The notes: generated by a model from the letters alone, not told the origin. A stretch of DNA of 20,333 nt from Elysia marginata (GCA_019649035.1 BMAT01005576.1:423982-444314); one strand, 5' to 3'. Positions 1 through 10,349 are shown, numbered from the stretch's first letter. Program-made: numbers and translations.

Positions 1-27
<27 letters not shown>
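1..27. repeat. (GA)n microsatellite, cut by window edge
   Basis: Uninterrupted GA dinucleotides from the first base to 27. The array probably extends to the left of the window, so its true length is unknown. Confidence 0.95.
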
Positions 28-31
<4 letters not shown>

Positions 32-1092
32 ACATACCAATGCGTTCTTAAATATTTAACTCATTTATTATGCTCCTACTGAAACGGATCTTTACGATTA
101 ATCTTTTTAAAAAAGATTTTAGATATATTGCCCAATGCATTAATTAGATTCATAGCTATCAATTTTCATAATTGGCTACTGCATATTATAAGTTTTTGTG
201 TCTTCGACTTGACCATCGCATTTTGAAGAGGTGGGTAACAAAACAGCAGCATCATTTAATCTCTATCGCTCTATTTACCTAACTATATTTTACCCATCTC
301 TTTATCATTCCTCTTACATAATCTTCTCGTCAGTCCGTTTCACTTCCACTCTCCTAATTTTCTATTTCGCACTTGCCTTGTACCATTGTTTATTTCCCAA
401 ACCTCTATGCAGTGACAACAACCCTTGAGAAGAATAAACGTGCAACTCTTCTTTCTTTATCATCTTAACAACTGATAGAGAGTCTCACATGCACAGGAAA
501 CCGAAACTGTTCACACCAAAGTGCCATAATGACACTTCAAGAAGGAAATGGAAAACTTTGGAGGTCGGTGGACAATGTTAGTTTCTCTCTTACCCGGTTC
601 ATCGCTATTTTGTATCTTAAGATTATTTCCTATTCGATGGTAGACTTACATGTTGTATCATGATGAAAAGTGAATTCTGCAGAAAGACAGCACTCTACAT
701 CGTACTTAATTTTCCTCTTTAATTTATACTTTTTCCTTATATCAAAATGCAAGCTTATTATTTTGAAACTACATACAAAAAATTAAAACGTATTAATATT
801 GCCGTTTGCAGTGCGACGAATATGTCAAAACTACCATTGAAAGTTTATTTATGTTTCAAACATTATAGGTAGAACAGTAAGCACCCGAATCAAGTTTTGT
901 TGGTGATATAATGATTAGAATGACCTTGTGAACGGCGTTTTCCACCACTTAGTTTAATGTAAAGACTCGAACACGCGCCGTGATCCTAGTGATCTAACGT
1001 CAAAACTGATGTGGCAGGTAAACTTTCCGCCCGTTTAGTAAACCTTTTTTTTACCAAAATAATTTGTGCTCCCTGTGAGAGGCGGCGAGCGT
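28..1092. other. AT-rich non-coding stretch, no gene seen
   Basis: No open frame here has a convincing start, splice context or protein-like composition. The one mildly GC-rich spot, about 940-1020, reads on the minus strand with a box B-like TGTTCGAGTC at 964-973, but no clear box A precedes it. It could be a decayed tRNA-derived repeat or chance. Confidence 0.6.
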
Positions 1093-1136
1093 GAATGAAT
1101 GAATGAATGAATGAATGAATGAATGAATGAATGAAT
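1093..1136. repeat. (GAAT)11 tetranucleotide microsatellite
   Basis: Eleven perfect GAAT units (44 bases), flanked by GCGAGCGT on the left and TAAAAG on the right. The lack of interruptions suggests a young, length-variable array. Confidence 0.97.
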
Positions 1137-3034
1137 TAAAAGTTGCCAGTTGACTTGTGTGAACCATCAGTCTCTAAGGGATGAATTGTTTATTCATATT
1201 GGTTAAATGAGCTAATTCAAACATCTTGGTTCCACCTAAAAGTTTTGAGGGCTATAACTTTTTTGTCAGTAAAATTAAACCTAAAACCCAAGCCAAGCGC
1301 ACTGGCATTTTGCTGTATTGAAAATCGTTACAGGAGGTTACCATTAGTTTTAGATGATAAAAAATGATATCAATTTCCTGCAAGAACATTCCAAAATTAG
1401 TATAAGTGCCTTTTTCTATGTCAGTCTAACTTTAGTTTTGAAATTAATTAATAATTAAAAATAATTGATATGCCTGATATAAATAAATAATTATCCTGGC
1501 TGTTATTTACACAAAGCCTCATAGCACGCATCGAAATTAAGTTAAAAAATTTCATTTTGCTCTTTATGTGAGGTATTGGATAGAATTTCTTTCTAAGTTA
1601 AGGTCATTAAGCGCAAAGGAGCAGCTTTGGGTATGTACATCAGGTATACGTTCTTTGTTTCTAGGAGTGATATTAATGAAACTGCAACAATGCAACATTA
1701 TACTACATTCTAACTGGTTGTAAACATTGAAAACAACATGTCAATGTGTCAATTCGTTTGACATTTCTTCTCGTATTCCTTTTTTTAAGCCAAAAATCTA
1801 TCTGTAGCTACACGCTCTCTCGGAAGGCCCGCGCTTTGTAGTGCTACCTCTTTAAACGCCTCCTCTCCTTTTTTGTCAAATGCGAACCACAGACAAAACT
1901 CAAGAATGGATGGCATCTGCAGACACTCATGTTTATGCGTTATTACCTTCATTCTTAACCTCAAAGAACCGATTTACCTTCGTGTAAGCAATATTTCGGA
2001 AAGCTCAAGAGACACCAACTAAATCTTTCCGAATAAGTACCAAACGTTTTCCTGAATTTTCAGACATGTGTATGAGTTCATTCCTTTTCGCTCCATCTCA
2101 GTAAGAACATCTAGATGAATTTACGTAAAAACAATTTTCATCCTATCACAGTTAGACATGACTTAATTCCCAATCACTTTTAAAAATCTAGGTTTAGATT
2201 TAAGGCAAGAGCATTACCTTATGCAATTAGGTCTCTATTTCCAGAAGGTGTAATTATAGGATTTAAAAGTTAAGATGATGTAGCACTAGGCTTATGTTTT
2301 GCTTTGGTAAAGATATTTCACGACGTCTATAAAAGGATAGGTTTTTCAAATTTTTTCCTTTCATTTCTTTTATAAAATGCTCAGCGAATCAATTTTCGGG
2401 CGTGCGCAATAGTAACCAAAAAAAAGGGAAATGTCAACGCCTCTCATTTTAGTTGAAGTCTTTGAAGACGGTAACCCTTAAGTGATAAGGCACCAAGATT
2501 GTCTTACATTGACCTGATTTGACATCGTCACGTCAATGCGCTGGCAGTTTGATAGCCCTGTCTCAGTATTCAGCCTTTCAAAGGTCGCAAAGTCTCTTCA
2601 TCAGTCGCTGCAATGGAGAAGTAAAGATAATTGTGTCCGCATATTTTAGCCTGGCATCAGATTTCATCGCTAAACAACCTTATTATGACCTAGAACCAGA
2701 CATTGACAACGTTTCTAGATGTAGATCTGGGTCGTTTTGAAGCTAAGCAATTACGTGATGGTGTAGGCATTATTGTTTACTAATGATTGGGTTTACAAAA
2801 TTAACAAAAGACAAAAATTTCAAAATCCAGACTATGCAAAACTCAAAGTTTCGAATTTTTAATCCCCAATGTGTAAGATAAACAGCGCGGGCGTTTGCTT
2901 GATTCTCTTTTTTCCCTCATGATAGTCACCGCTACACATGTTTCTAATTCAAACTCTGAAGTCAGAGGTTAGAATGGACTAAAAATATGCGTCTCGAATT
3001 ACCTTACTGACCGTATCTGTCGTATTCTGTTTTT
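1137..3034. other. AT-rich non-coding stretch, no gene seen
   Basis: No supported gene. A TATAAAAG match at 2328-2335 resembles a core-promoter TATA box, but no coding exon follows it, and such matches are expected by chance in DNA this AT-rich. A 73-codon open frame at 2519-2740 (+) opens at a TTG and lacks an ATG start or clear splice sites; I see no recognisable domain. Confidence 0.6.
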
Positions 3035-3076
3035 ATCTCTCTCTCTCTCTCTCTCTCTCTCACACTCTCTCTCTCT
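3035..3076. repeat. (CT)n microsatellite
   Basis: A run of TC dinucleotides broken once by CACA at 3061-3064. It is followed by a looser pyrimidine-rich zone to about 3150. Confidence 0.93.
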
Positions 3077-3884
3077 AACATCTGCCTTCATTTGTCTGCC
3101 TTTCGGTCTCTCTTTTTTCTCTCCGTCTCTTTCTGTATCGCACCCTCTATTCTGTTATTACCGTAAACCTTTTTTATCGCTGTTGCTCTTTCACATAACT
3201 TTTACGACATGCTTGCTAATGGATTGCATTGTTTATGGCCTCGTGGAAACTGTGAAGGATTTGTAATGAAAAAGTCTTGTTAAAGCCCTTAAATATACTA
3301 TTGAGTGCTAAATCAGACAGAAGATAAGTTAAAATATAAGTGTATTTACAGGCCTATTTGTGAATTACAAAGATAGAAAATATAGTTAAAACTAACTGAG
3401 GGGAATCAGTTATGTTTAAATGAGTTCAAAGTATTCAACACTTAGCTCTTAAGTTGAGTGGGAATTGGTAATGGGGTTGGGGAAAGAAACTATGAACAAC
3501 GAAATTTTCGCAATTTTAAAAGTATGTTGTTTTATAAATGCTTCGTTTCTAAAAAATTTAGTTTCCTGATTGTGAAAATTTATATTCTATTACACTTAAC
3601 ATATAGGCCTACTTTGGTGGTTTAAAGTTGCAATTTCTATGAAGTCATCAGATTCCTAAAGTGCAGGACAAAATATCTGAATCAAAGACAAATCACCCAC
3701 ACTTGGCTTATCTTTTTTTTTACTTGTTAAAATATATTCTGTACCTCTGGTTCAATATAACCTGCAAAGTTTGCCTTGTGGTCAGCCAGTCAAATTTATT
3801 CGATCTGACTGAGCAAAAGGCTCTAGATCTGTAGTCTATTTATCAAACACCAAAAAGAAAAAAAGCCTTTTTTGTTTACTGCAC
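3077..3884. other. AT-rich non-coding stretch, no gene seen
   Basis: After a short pyrimidine-rich lead the sequence is AT-rich with frequent stops in all frames. TATAGGCCTAC at 3602-3612 and ACAGGCCTATT at 3350-3360 share a small GGCCTA word common in this window, with no element boundary visible. Confidence 0.55.
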
Positions 3885-4190
3885 AATCATGTATCAGACT
3901 GTAAACGTCTGAACAGCGGCCAGTGTTGACAGACAAAACACAGACGTTGTCCCATGTTCCAGGGACAATAGGTCTGCTCGGGATTAGCGAAGCGGTCACG
4001 CCGGGCTTTAGGCGTGGATCAAGAAACGACATCTGATAACGGTCACCATGCGGTCAATCTGACCTTCCTCGGACCAGGAATGACCGCAACAGTTACATAC
4101 ACTGGCCTAACCAAGATAGCGAAAACCTACAATCTGAAAGTAACGTCCAAACGGCGTGGGCTGACTATTGGCCTGTCTTTGTCTGCAGAT
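3885..4190. other. CpG-richer block with short ORFs on both strands
   Basis: This 300-base block has clearly more CpG and GC than its surroundings (for example GCGAAGCGGTCACGCCGGGC near 3987-4006). On the plus strand a frame opened at 4014 (GTG) runs through about 60 non-repetitive codons before entering the pyrimidine tract. On the minus strand an ATG at 4032 opens a 69-codon frame preceded by CGTTATCAG, which could serve as a splice acceptor. Neither product resembles a family I recognise. The block could be a small conserved exon, a regulatory island or a fragment of an old repeat; the sequence does not decide between them. Confidence 0.3.
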
Positions 4191-4226
4191 ATAAGGACAA
4201 TTATATTGTTGCAAAATACTTTTTCA

Positions 4227-4348
4227 AATATTCTCTTTCTCTACGCGTTTATCTATTTCAGCCTCTTTCTCATTCACCCAATCGCTCCTAATCTCTCTCT
4301 CTCTTTCCCTCTCTCTTTCTCGTTCTCTCTCTCTTTCTCTATCTTTCT

Positions 4349-4380
<32 letters not shown>

Positions 4381-4592
4381 TTCGCTCTCTCTTTGTGCGT
4401 CTCAATGCCTCTCTTCCTCTCTATATCTGCCTGTCTCTGTCTTTCTTTCTTTTTCTCTCGCGTTCCTTTCCTCACCATTATCCTTTCCTCCATTTTCTTT
4501 ACTCACTTTCTCCATCTGATTTGTTCACTTTGTCCTTTTCCTTTCAATTACTTCATCTATTTCTATGTCTTGCTTTCTTTTTAAAATTTACT
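4227..4592. repeat. Long degenerate (CT)n pyrimidine tract
   Basis: About 360 bases almost entirely C and T, densest at 4290-4390 where (TC)n and TTTC units alternate. Open frames through it (Ser/Leu/Phe-rich on plus, Arg/Glu-rich on minus) are products of the repeat, not genes. Homopurine-homopyrimidine tracts of this size are known to be able to form triplex (H-DNA) structures; that this one does is inference. Confidence 0.92.
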
Positions 4593-4807
4593 CGCAATAA
4601 TTGTTGCACACATTGGCAGGACAGATCTCGTTTATCTACCCTTGTAATTAAACCTCTAATGGTTGATTATCTTGAAGTTGAAGAGCATAGCGACGGATGT
4701 ATAAAGTTATAAGATTCTAATAGTCGTAAAAAGGACTCTCTACATATTTAAATTTGGAGGCCTAGATGATATACTGTCTCGTCAAATTTCACCTGTTTGC
4801 ATTTTAT

Positions 4808-5293
<486 letters not shown>

Positions 5294-5612
5294 TATTTTT
5301 ATACACTATATTAACCCTTTTCGGAAAATTTGGCTTCGTTACTGAGCGTAATTGTGTCGCCACATGAGCAGCGCCATTAAAGGCCCAGCAGACAATTGCA
5401 TTTGAAAGCCACTTTTAACCCATGTGCAGGGTGTTGTAGGCGCATATCACTAATTCAAGCATTGACTGCAGCTGGTCACCCATTTTAAGTTAACTGGGAA
5501 AGTTAGGGTAAATTGCTTTTTAAGCAAATTGCGAATATGGGATAGTCGGGAATCTACCCCGCGACTGTCGGATTACGAGTGCGACGAGCTAACCACTCTA
5601 CCACGCTGCCCC

Positions 5613-5613
<1 letters not shown>
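5294..5613 (-). mobile_element. tRNA-derived SINE, copy B (minus), near full length
   Basis: Read on the minus strand, the element starts at GGGGGCAGC (about 5613). It has a box A-like TGGTAGAGTGG, a weakened box B (GGTAGATTCCC, about 5549-5559) and then a body shared with the two other copies in this window, including the words AAAAGTGGCTTTCAA and GGCGACACA. It ends in TTAATATAGTGTATAAA, the same end as the copy at 8606-8914. The anticodon-like loop reads CTCGTAA (CGT in the anticodon position), but the stem is mispaired, so it is not a functional tRNA. Both flanks are CTA-type triplets. SINEs of this kind are known to be transcribed from the internal pol III promoter and mobilised by a partner LINE; none is visible here. 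Confidence 0.85.
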
Positions 5614-5677
<64 letters not shown>

Positions 5678-5692
5678 GCTACGACTACTACG

Positions 5693-5723
<31 letters not shown>

Positions 5724-5725
5724 TT
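5614..5725. repeat. (CTA)n trinucleotide array, right arm, ending in (CTG)n
   Basis: CTA triplets continue on the 5'-head side of SINE copy B, pass through CTACGA variants near 5680-5696, and end in a short pure CTG/GCT run at about 5706-5722. The phase change CTA to CTG suggests a stepwise mutation and spread of a variant unit. The forward SINE begins about 12 bases further on. Confidence 0.93.
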
Positions 5726-5737
5726 TTCTTCCTACTA

Positions 5738-6055
5738 GGGGCAGCTTGGCAGAGTGGTTAGCGCTTCGGTCTTGCGATCTGGAGGTCGTGGGTTCGATTC
5801 CCGACCGTGTCATGTTGCAATTGCCTTGGGAAAGCGATTTACGCTAGCTTTCCCCAGTCCACCCACCTGTAAAACGGGTACATGGCTAAAGGCAGTGCTT
5901 GAAATTTGTGGAATGTTATTATTTGAGCGCCTAACAGGCTGCCGTACTGTAATGCTCTGAAATATGAGTTGAATTGGCTCTGGTGGGTATAGGCCTGCTG
6001 GGGTAAATATGTAAAGTCATGAGACTGCCTTCTGCGGTGGAGGACTCTAAACATA
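5738..6055 (+). mobile_element. tRNA-derived SINE, copy A (plus), alternative 3' half
   Basis: The head GGGGCAGC starts at 5738, with box A TGGCAGAGTGG at 5747-5757 and an intact box B GGTTCGATTCC at 5791-5801. The following body (TTGCCTTGGGAAAGC, then CCCACCTGTAAAACGGGTAC) matches the copies at 5294-5613 and 8606-8914 as far as the GCTTGAA...TTGTG region near 5898-5912. Beyond that this copy has a different 3' part, passing GAGCGCCTAACAGGCTGCC and ending near AAACATATTTATC. It therefore appears to be a second subfamily with the same promoter head and a different tail. The anticodon-like loop reads CTTGCGA with a poorly paired stem. A box B this well preserved suggests a fairly young copy. 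The exact 3' end and target-site duplication are not resolved. Confidence 0.85.
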
Positions 6056-6840
6056 TTTATCTTATTTATTATTTTCTAGCTTACTACAACAAATCCTCAT
6101 TCTCCCCCTCTTATTACTACTACAACTTACACGAAGCAAAGAATTTGTTCGTCAAGACGTCATAAAACTACCATTGGTCAAAATGTGTTTGATGATATTG
6201 ACCTGATACCAATAAAATAAAGACTTTAACGCTAATCTATGAAAAATCTTGAGTAGTTGGTCATCGAGAGAAAGGTTTTTTTCCTAAAAATATTTTCTGT
6301 AACCTACGAAGCTTATTTTGTGTCCATGCGCCTACTTAGTTTCATCGATGGTTATAGAAGCACAACTTATGTCTTAAAAACAAAAACTTTTTCAGAAATA
6401 CCGTAATTGTATCTAATTTTAATTATAATTTCTGCTTAAAACAATGAGTTGGCTTTTAATTTCTACGATAATATTCTCTATGATCATCAGTTTCAACCAA
6501 TATACCTTCTACAACCCAGCTCTTATTCCACCAATAACTTCATTGGTAGGCTAAAAATTTGCAATGGCGTCTGAAAAAAGGCTGTCAGAATTTATAGCAT
6601 TGTGTTCATCTATATAGTCTACCTTACCAATTTGTATCTTTCCTTTGGTTTCTTTATCAATCTCGTTTTTCAATTCATGGCTTTAGATACTACTTTTTTT
6701 GTTTTTAAAATTGAAAGCTCTTATCATGATCTCCACTCAGATATACCTTTCAAAATCTGACAAACAATCTTCCTAAATGCATGTGGTGATATTTCTTATA
6801 TTTGCGTTTTTTTCTTTTTTTTATGAATGAAATGTAGGTA
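6056..6840. other. AT-rich non-coding stretch, no gene seen
   Basis: A short remnant of triplet repeat (TTATTACTACTACAAC, about 6111-6126) lies just after the SINE. The rest is AT-rich with stops in all frames and no recognisable element. Confidence 0.6.
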
Positions 6841-7498
6841 ACCCTGAACCTATTCAGAAATAAGGTCCTACACCGGTGACAAATTTCATTCATTCAATGC
6901 GAGCGTATGGAAGACGCGATGAAAAAGACACAAAGGCCCCCCACAAACTAAGGACCTCGTCTCCCACCGTCCTCACCCCAGGCTTATCAGCAGTTTCCAC
7001 CCTTAGAGAAGGGGGGCTTAGCGTCGGACAGGCTTCTTCGTTTCATTCATGCAAACCTTACCGATCTGTTAGCGCAAGTGACTGTGGTTTCTTAGACTGT
7101 ACTTACGTCTTGTAGCCGAGTATGAGGATCCTTTACGTCAATTATAGATCCAAGAATACGCCTTGTTGCACTGTTTGCCTCCACAACTGGACGGCAATTT
7201 GCGGTTTTCGGTGAAAGGTTAAAGCCCTCTCGTCTTCTTCTGTTTTCTATGACGGTCGGCAACCTGTTCACACACTAACATCACAAGAGGAGTGAAGAAC
7301 TTGTCCAGGAGTTTTGAGGAAGAGGCACAACACAATATAGCCACGAACCTGACCCCAAACAAAGAGGAACAAACTAAAACCAACCTCTAGCCTTCTCTCC
7401 ATAAACCAGACTTCCGAAGAAGCGACAAGGATACTTCTATTAAGGCCATCACTTCCGCATTAACCTTGAAAGTGGGAGAAAAACAAGAAAACCTAACA
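6841..7498 (+). other. GC-richer leader region upstream of the 7499 exon
   Basis: Base composition rises from here to 8114. There is no ATG on the plus strand between about 7258 and 7499, which fits a 5' untranslated leader. A possible acceptor with a branch-point-like CTAAC is CACACTAACATCACAAG, ending at 7287. The coding frame is open back to 7391, so a start upstream of 7499 is unlikely unless an exon is joined there. Two short open frames (6876-7115 and about 7129-7278, plus) look somewhat protein-like but match nothing I recognise. Whether this is one leader exon, two exons or promoter plus leader cannot be settled from sequence alone. Confidence 0.35.
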
Positions 7499-8114
7499 AT
7501 GCCAGCGGCCGTTGGGTCGCAACAAGACAAGATGTCCCTGGACCATGAGACGGGGACCACCCTCAAAGACAGTCACTATCAGATTTCCAACATTAGCCAA
7601 AACTGCAACCATAAACAACAGCAGGTTTGCAGTAGTATACACCCTCAGCCACATCTAGGACTTGACACTTTTAGCTCTTTCATCAACACATGCTCAAGCG
7701 TTGGCTACCAGCCATCCTGTTCTGTAGCCACTGGCTCATTTCCTTTCAGCTTCGTACAGACAATCGAAACCACACCGAGTGAATGGCATTCATGTCTATC
7801 AGATACAAACAGAGACAGGTCTGAACCTGCCACAACTGTCAGTTGTCAGGAACTTGATCACAGAGGACCAGTCAATGCTTTATTTAGTAATGACATGTTT
7901 CAAAGACTGATTCCATCAGAGGTGCCTGAGAGACCAGCAACCACTGTGACAACCACACGACACTGCCCTCTTGCTGGACACAGGTCAACAGCATCAAACT
8001 GCATGCCCTGTCAGAGCAAAGCTTTACTTGCATTCTCCATCTACGTTGTTTTGGCTTTGCTCAATGGAAGCGTATCGGCATCCAGGGATTTTTATTTCCC
8101 AGATTCTAACCAAG
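7499..8114 (+). CDS. Putative 5' coding exon with signal-anchor or signal peptide, unknown family
   Basis: This is the best coding candidate in the window: 205 complete codons plus one base, from an ATG at 7499 with A at -3 and no other ATG for about 240 bases upstream, to a consensus donor CAAG|GTGAGA. The exon ends in phase 1, as is common for exons preceding extracellular modules. Residues 1-174 are hydrophilic, rich in Ser, Thr, Gln, His and scattered Cys, with no domain I recognise. Residues about 175-194 (ALLAFSIYVVLALLNGSVSA) form one hydrophobic segment, followed by SRDFYFPDSNQ. Two readings fit. One is a type II membrane protein with a long cytosolic tail and an ectodomain encoded by later exons. 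The other is a secreted protein starting at Met169 (ATG at 8003, poor context with T at -3), with signal-peptide cleavage near VSA|S; in that case the upstream frame is leader. The better start context favours the first. The frame stays open past the donor to 8179, but there it becomes AT-rich. No downstream exon is identified, so the product is partial and its function unknown. Confidence 0.6.
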
Positions 8115-8120
8115 GTGAGA
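8111..8120 (+). other. Predicted 5' splice donor
   Basis: CAAG|GTGAGA, with the intron GT at 8115-8116. It matches the metazoan donor consensus at most positions and coincides with the drop from GC-richer coding-like sequence to AT-rich sequence. Confidence 0.6.
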
Positions 8121-8605
8121 TTTGTTCCAAGTTTGTTCTTACCTTGTTCGGTGTCTCTTTTACTGTATCCAATTTCTGAAAATAGATTAAAGAAAACGTT
8201 TTAGTTTCATGCCTTTTGTTTTCTGAAGCGGCCTATGAAGTTATTTAACAGATCTTCAGCTTCAGTATATGATATTTTTATGCAACCTTTAATAATAACT
8301 ATTATTTTACTCTGCTCAAAACTATACCATTAAAGGTAAGCTTGATCTGTATTTAACACGAATAAGAAATAAACTTAATTTTGGGTGATCTTTCCACGCT
8401 TAGATTGCCTTTGGCAAGTTCTGTTATTGCATGATTAGCCCAAGCTACCCACATTATTTTTGTGTTAGACATGTCATGTTAAAAAAGGTAGCTTTGAGCA
8501 GTTGAGTACCATAACGTTGTGTTTTGTAAGGGCTGAGTTTATTCTATAGCATGTCGAAGCAATTACAGCCCACAGAGAACCGTTTTCGTCATAGGCATTG
8601 TAATA
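8115..8605 (+). other. Probable intron start; no other feature
   Basis: AT-rich sequence with stops in all frames, consistent with an intron following the exon that ends at 8114. No acceptor paired with a phase-1-compatible exon was found here or with confidence further downstream. Confidence 0.4.
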
Positions 8606-8914
8606 GGTTAGCGCGTCGGACTCGTGATCCGGCGGTCACAGGTTCAATTCCCGACCATGCCATGTTGCAATTGCCTTGGGAAAGCAATTTAGCCTAAGTT
8701 TCCTCAATCTACCCACCTTTAAAATGTGTACCCAGCTACAGGCAATGTTTGAATTTGTGATATGCACCTGCAACACCTACATAAGCATGTGTTAAAAGTG
8801 GCTTTCAATTGTACCAGTCCGCTGGGGCTTTAGTGGTGCTGCTCTGCGGCGACACACTTACGCTGAGTGATGAAGCCAATATTTCCGTGAGGGATTAATA
8901 ATAGTGTATAAAAT
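8606..8914 (+). mobile_element. tRNA-derived SINE, copy C (plus), 5'-truncated
   Basis: The copy begins inside the tRNA-like head (GGTTAGCGCGTCGG), so box A is mostly lost. Box B (GGTTCAATTCC, 8641-8651) is present with one change from the usual GGTTCGA. The body TTGCCTTGGGAAAGC and the 3' half (AAAAGTGGCTTTCAA, GCGGCGACACA, GGGATTAATAATAGTGTATA) match the reverse copy at 5294-5613 along its length, placing both in one subfamily. The anticodon-like loop reads CTCGTGA. The 5' truncation is typical of incomplete reverse transcription. The element probably sits in the intron of the upstream exon. No target-site duplication was recognised with confidence. Confidence 0.85.
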
Positions 8915-9382
8915 TACCCAAAAATAGTTGTTCTAATTTTAAAAATAATTACAACTATGGTTTTCTTCTTTAAACCATCAACTCGTTGCGTGGGTAATAT
9001 AAAGCATCTATTAAAACGTAATCTTTTCTCATTTCAAGTGCCCTATAAAAAGAAGATGAGTGAACAGTATTTTTCTTTAAAGAAAAAACATGAATAATAT
9101 CTAATAATTGGCAATTTAAGGAACTCATGAACAATGCCATTGTGACCATTATAAATATAAAATTTGAAAATCATTGCTCTTGTTTAGTGCGGCGCCAATA
9201 TAAAACTAGTTATGTCTCCGCTCTAACTGGTCTGACAGGAGTTTGATATCAACACTAAGTGTGGGGGAAATCAAAGGAATTCTTGAACATCCTATTTTAA
9301 AGTAAAAACGTGTTGACAAAAAGCATATGCGTTTTGAAAACCAGGGCACGCCGTTCTCGGTTAAGCTTGTGTTCTCTTCATC
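8915..9382. other. AT-rich non-coding stretch, no gene seen
   Basis: AT-rich with no supported open frame or repeat boundary. Confidence 0.55.
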
Positions 9383-9400
9383 TTTTTTTTAAAAAAAAAA
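9383..9400. repeat. T8A10 homopolymer palindrome
   Basis: Eight T followed immediately by ten A, an inverted repeat with no spacer. It lies about 30 bases before a large purine tract. Either slippage or joining of two poly-A ends could have produced it. Confidence 0.85.
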
Positions 9401-9430
9401 GACTATTAAGAGGAAGGGAACGATTAGGGA

Positions 9431-9439
9431 GTGAGAAAA

Positions 9440-9496
<57 letters not shown>

Positions 9497-9541
9497 TAGA
9501 GAGAGAGGGCAGCCAGAGGAGAGAGATTTCAGGGGGGGAGG
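9431..9541. repeat. (GA)n and (CAGA)n purine-rich tract
   Basis: A pure (GA)n core at about 9447-9480, then CAGA units at 9481-9497, then looser GA and a G-rich end (AGGGGGGGAGGGGGGC, about 9531-9546). Open frames through it are repeat artefacts. The G runs could support a quadruplex, though only two long runs are present. Confidence 0.92.
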
Positions 9542-9546
9542 GGGGC

Positions 9547-10157
9547 AGTCAGTCTTCACAACGAATGAATGAAAATTGGATGACAATGCAGACGGTTTTA
9601 TGTTTTAATATTACTTTGTGTACCAACGCGTTTCAGTTGAGAAGATACATGGAACAAACTTATTAATTTACTTTTAAATATCCAGCTCGTCAGCATGTGG
9701 TGTGTTGACGCATCCATGATTTCACTGTAAAGTACTACCTGCCGACGCTTTTTATAGGATGAAAGGAAAGGCAACCATTTTATAGAATGAATTCAAAAGG
9801 AGCTTCTTCATTGCTAAAAGATAACTTTATTAGAGAACAGCAGGGCTAGTTTGAAAAGACATTGAACTTGAAGAAGGTCGTTCGTTCAACTCTATGAAAT
9901 TAATAGTAATCCCAAACGACAATGGGTCCTTTTTCCCCACATGCTGTCTATTTTTTTTAAACTTGGGTTTTTTTTTATTTTTTTTTGTTTAGTTATCAAT
10001 CTCTCATACTTCATTGTTCTTTTCTTCTTATTACCTCTTCTCCATTTTAGGCTTATTGTTGTGGGGTCATACTTAAACGTGCCCGTAGCCACCTAAAGAT
10101 GCTTCACTGAATTTTTTTTTCACAGCATTCATCACTTTTTTTCTGAGAAGGATAAGG
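9547..10157. other. AT-rich non-coding stretch, no gene seen
   Basis: Contains T-rich runs at about 9950-9987 and TTTTTTTTTCACAG at 10112-10125, an acceptor-like sequence. A second acceptor-like tract (CTTTTTTTCTGAGAAG) ends near 10150. No coding sequence before 10158 is supported. Confidence 0.5.
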
Positions 10158-10349
10158 TTGGTTCTTTACCTGGGAACAGGACCTGTAAAAATGAAGGTTA
10201 CATTCCCTTGTAGGAACATTACTTTGACAGCTGAATTCAATGTCGTGGAGTTAAAAGACTTGTCTCCTGTCACAAACAAACCAGACACATACTTTTCTGC
10301 AGATAATGCTAGACGACAGACCCAGGGCGCTTGTTTGTCGACTTGCTAG
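10158..10349 (+). mobile_element. Possible retroelement aspartic-protease remnant
   Basis: This open frame of about 63 codons ends at a stop just after 10349. Its middle (FPCRNITLTAEFNVVELKDL) has the alternating beta-strand pattern and the AEF-VV word I associate with the C-terminal half of the protease of Ty3/gypsy-type retroelements. The catalytic DTG motif is not found upstream, and no reverse transcriptase or integrase follows, so at most this is a short fossil. A T-rich acceptor-like tract lies directly before it, so an orphan exon is the alternative. The assignment rests on pattern memory, not a search. Confidence 0.22.

Noticed and set aside
964-1010. tRNA-like sequence on the minus strand
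   Set aside because: Only a box B-like word is visible; no box A and no body shared with the SINE copies.
2328-2335. TATA box
   Set aside because: Perfect TATAAAAG but no coding exon or other promoter feature downstream; chance match in AT-rich DNA.
4224-4712. Long Ser/Leu/Phe-rich (+) and Arg/Glu-rich (-) open frames
   Set aside because: They are translations of the CT/GA repeat; open length follows from the dinucleotide repeat, not selection.
5738-5811. Functional tRNA gene
   Set aside because: Boxes A and B are good, but the acceptor and anticodon stems pair poorly and the sequence continues into a SINE body shared by two other copies.
9310-9666. 118-codon Arg/Glu-rich ORF
   Set aside because: Runs through the GA tract, and its start is a TTG without context.
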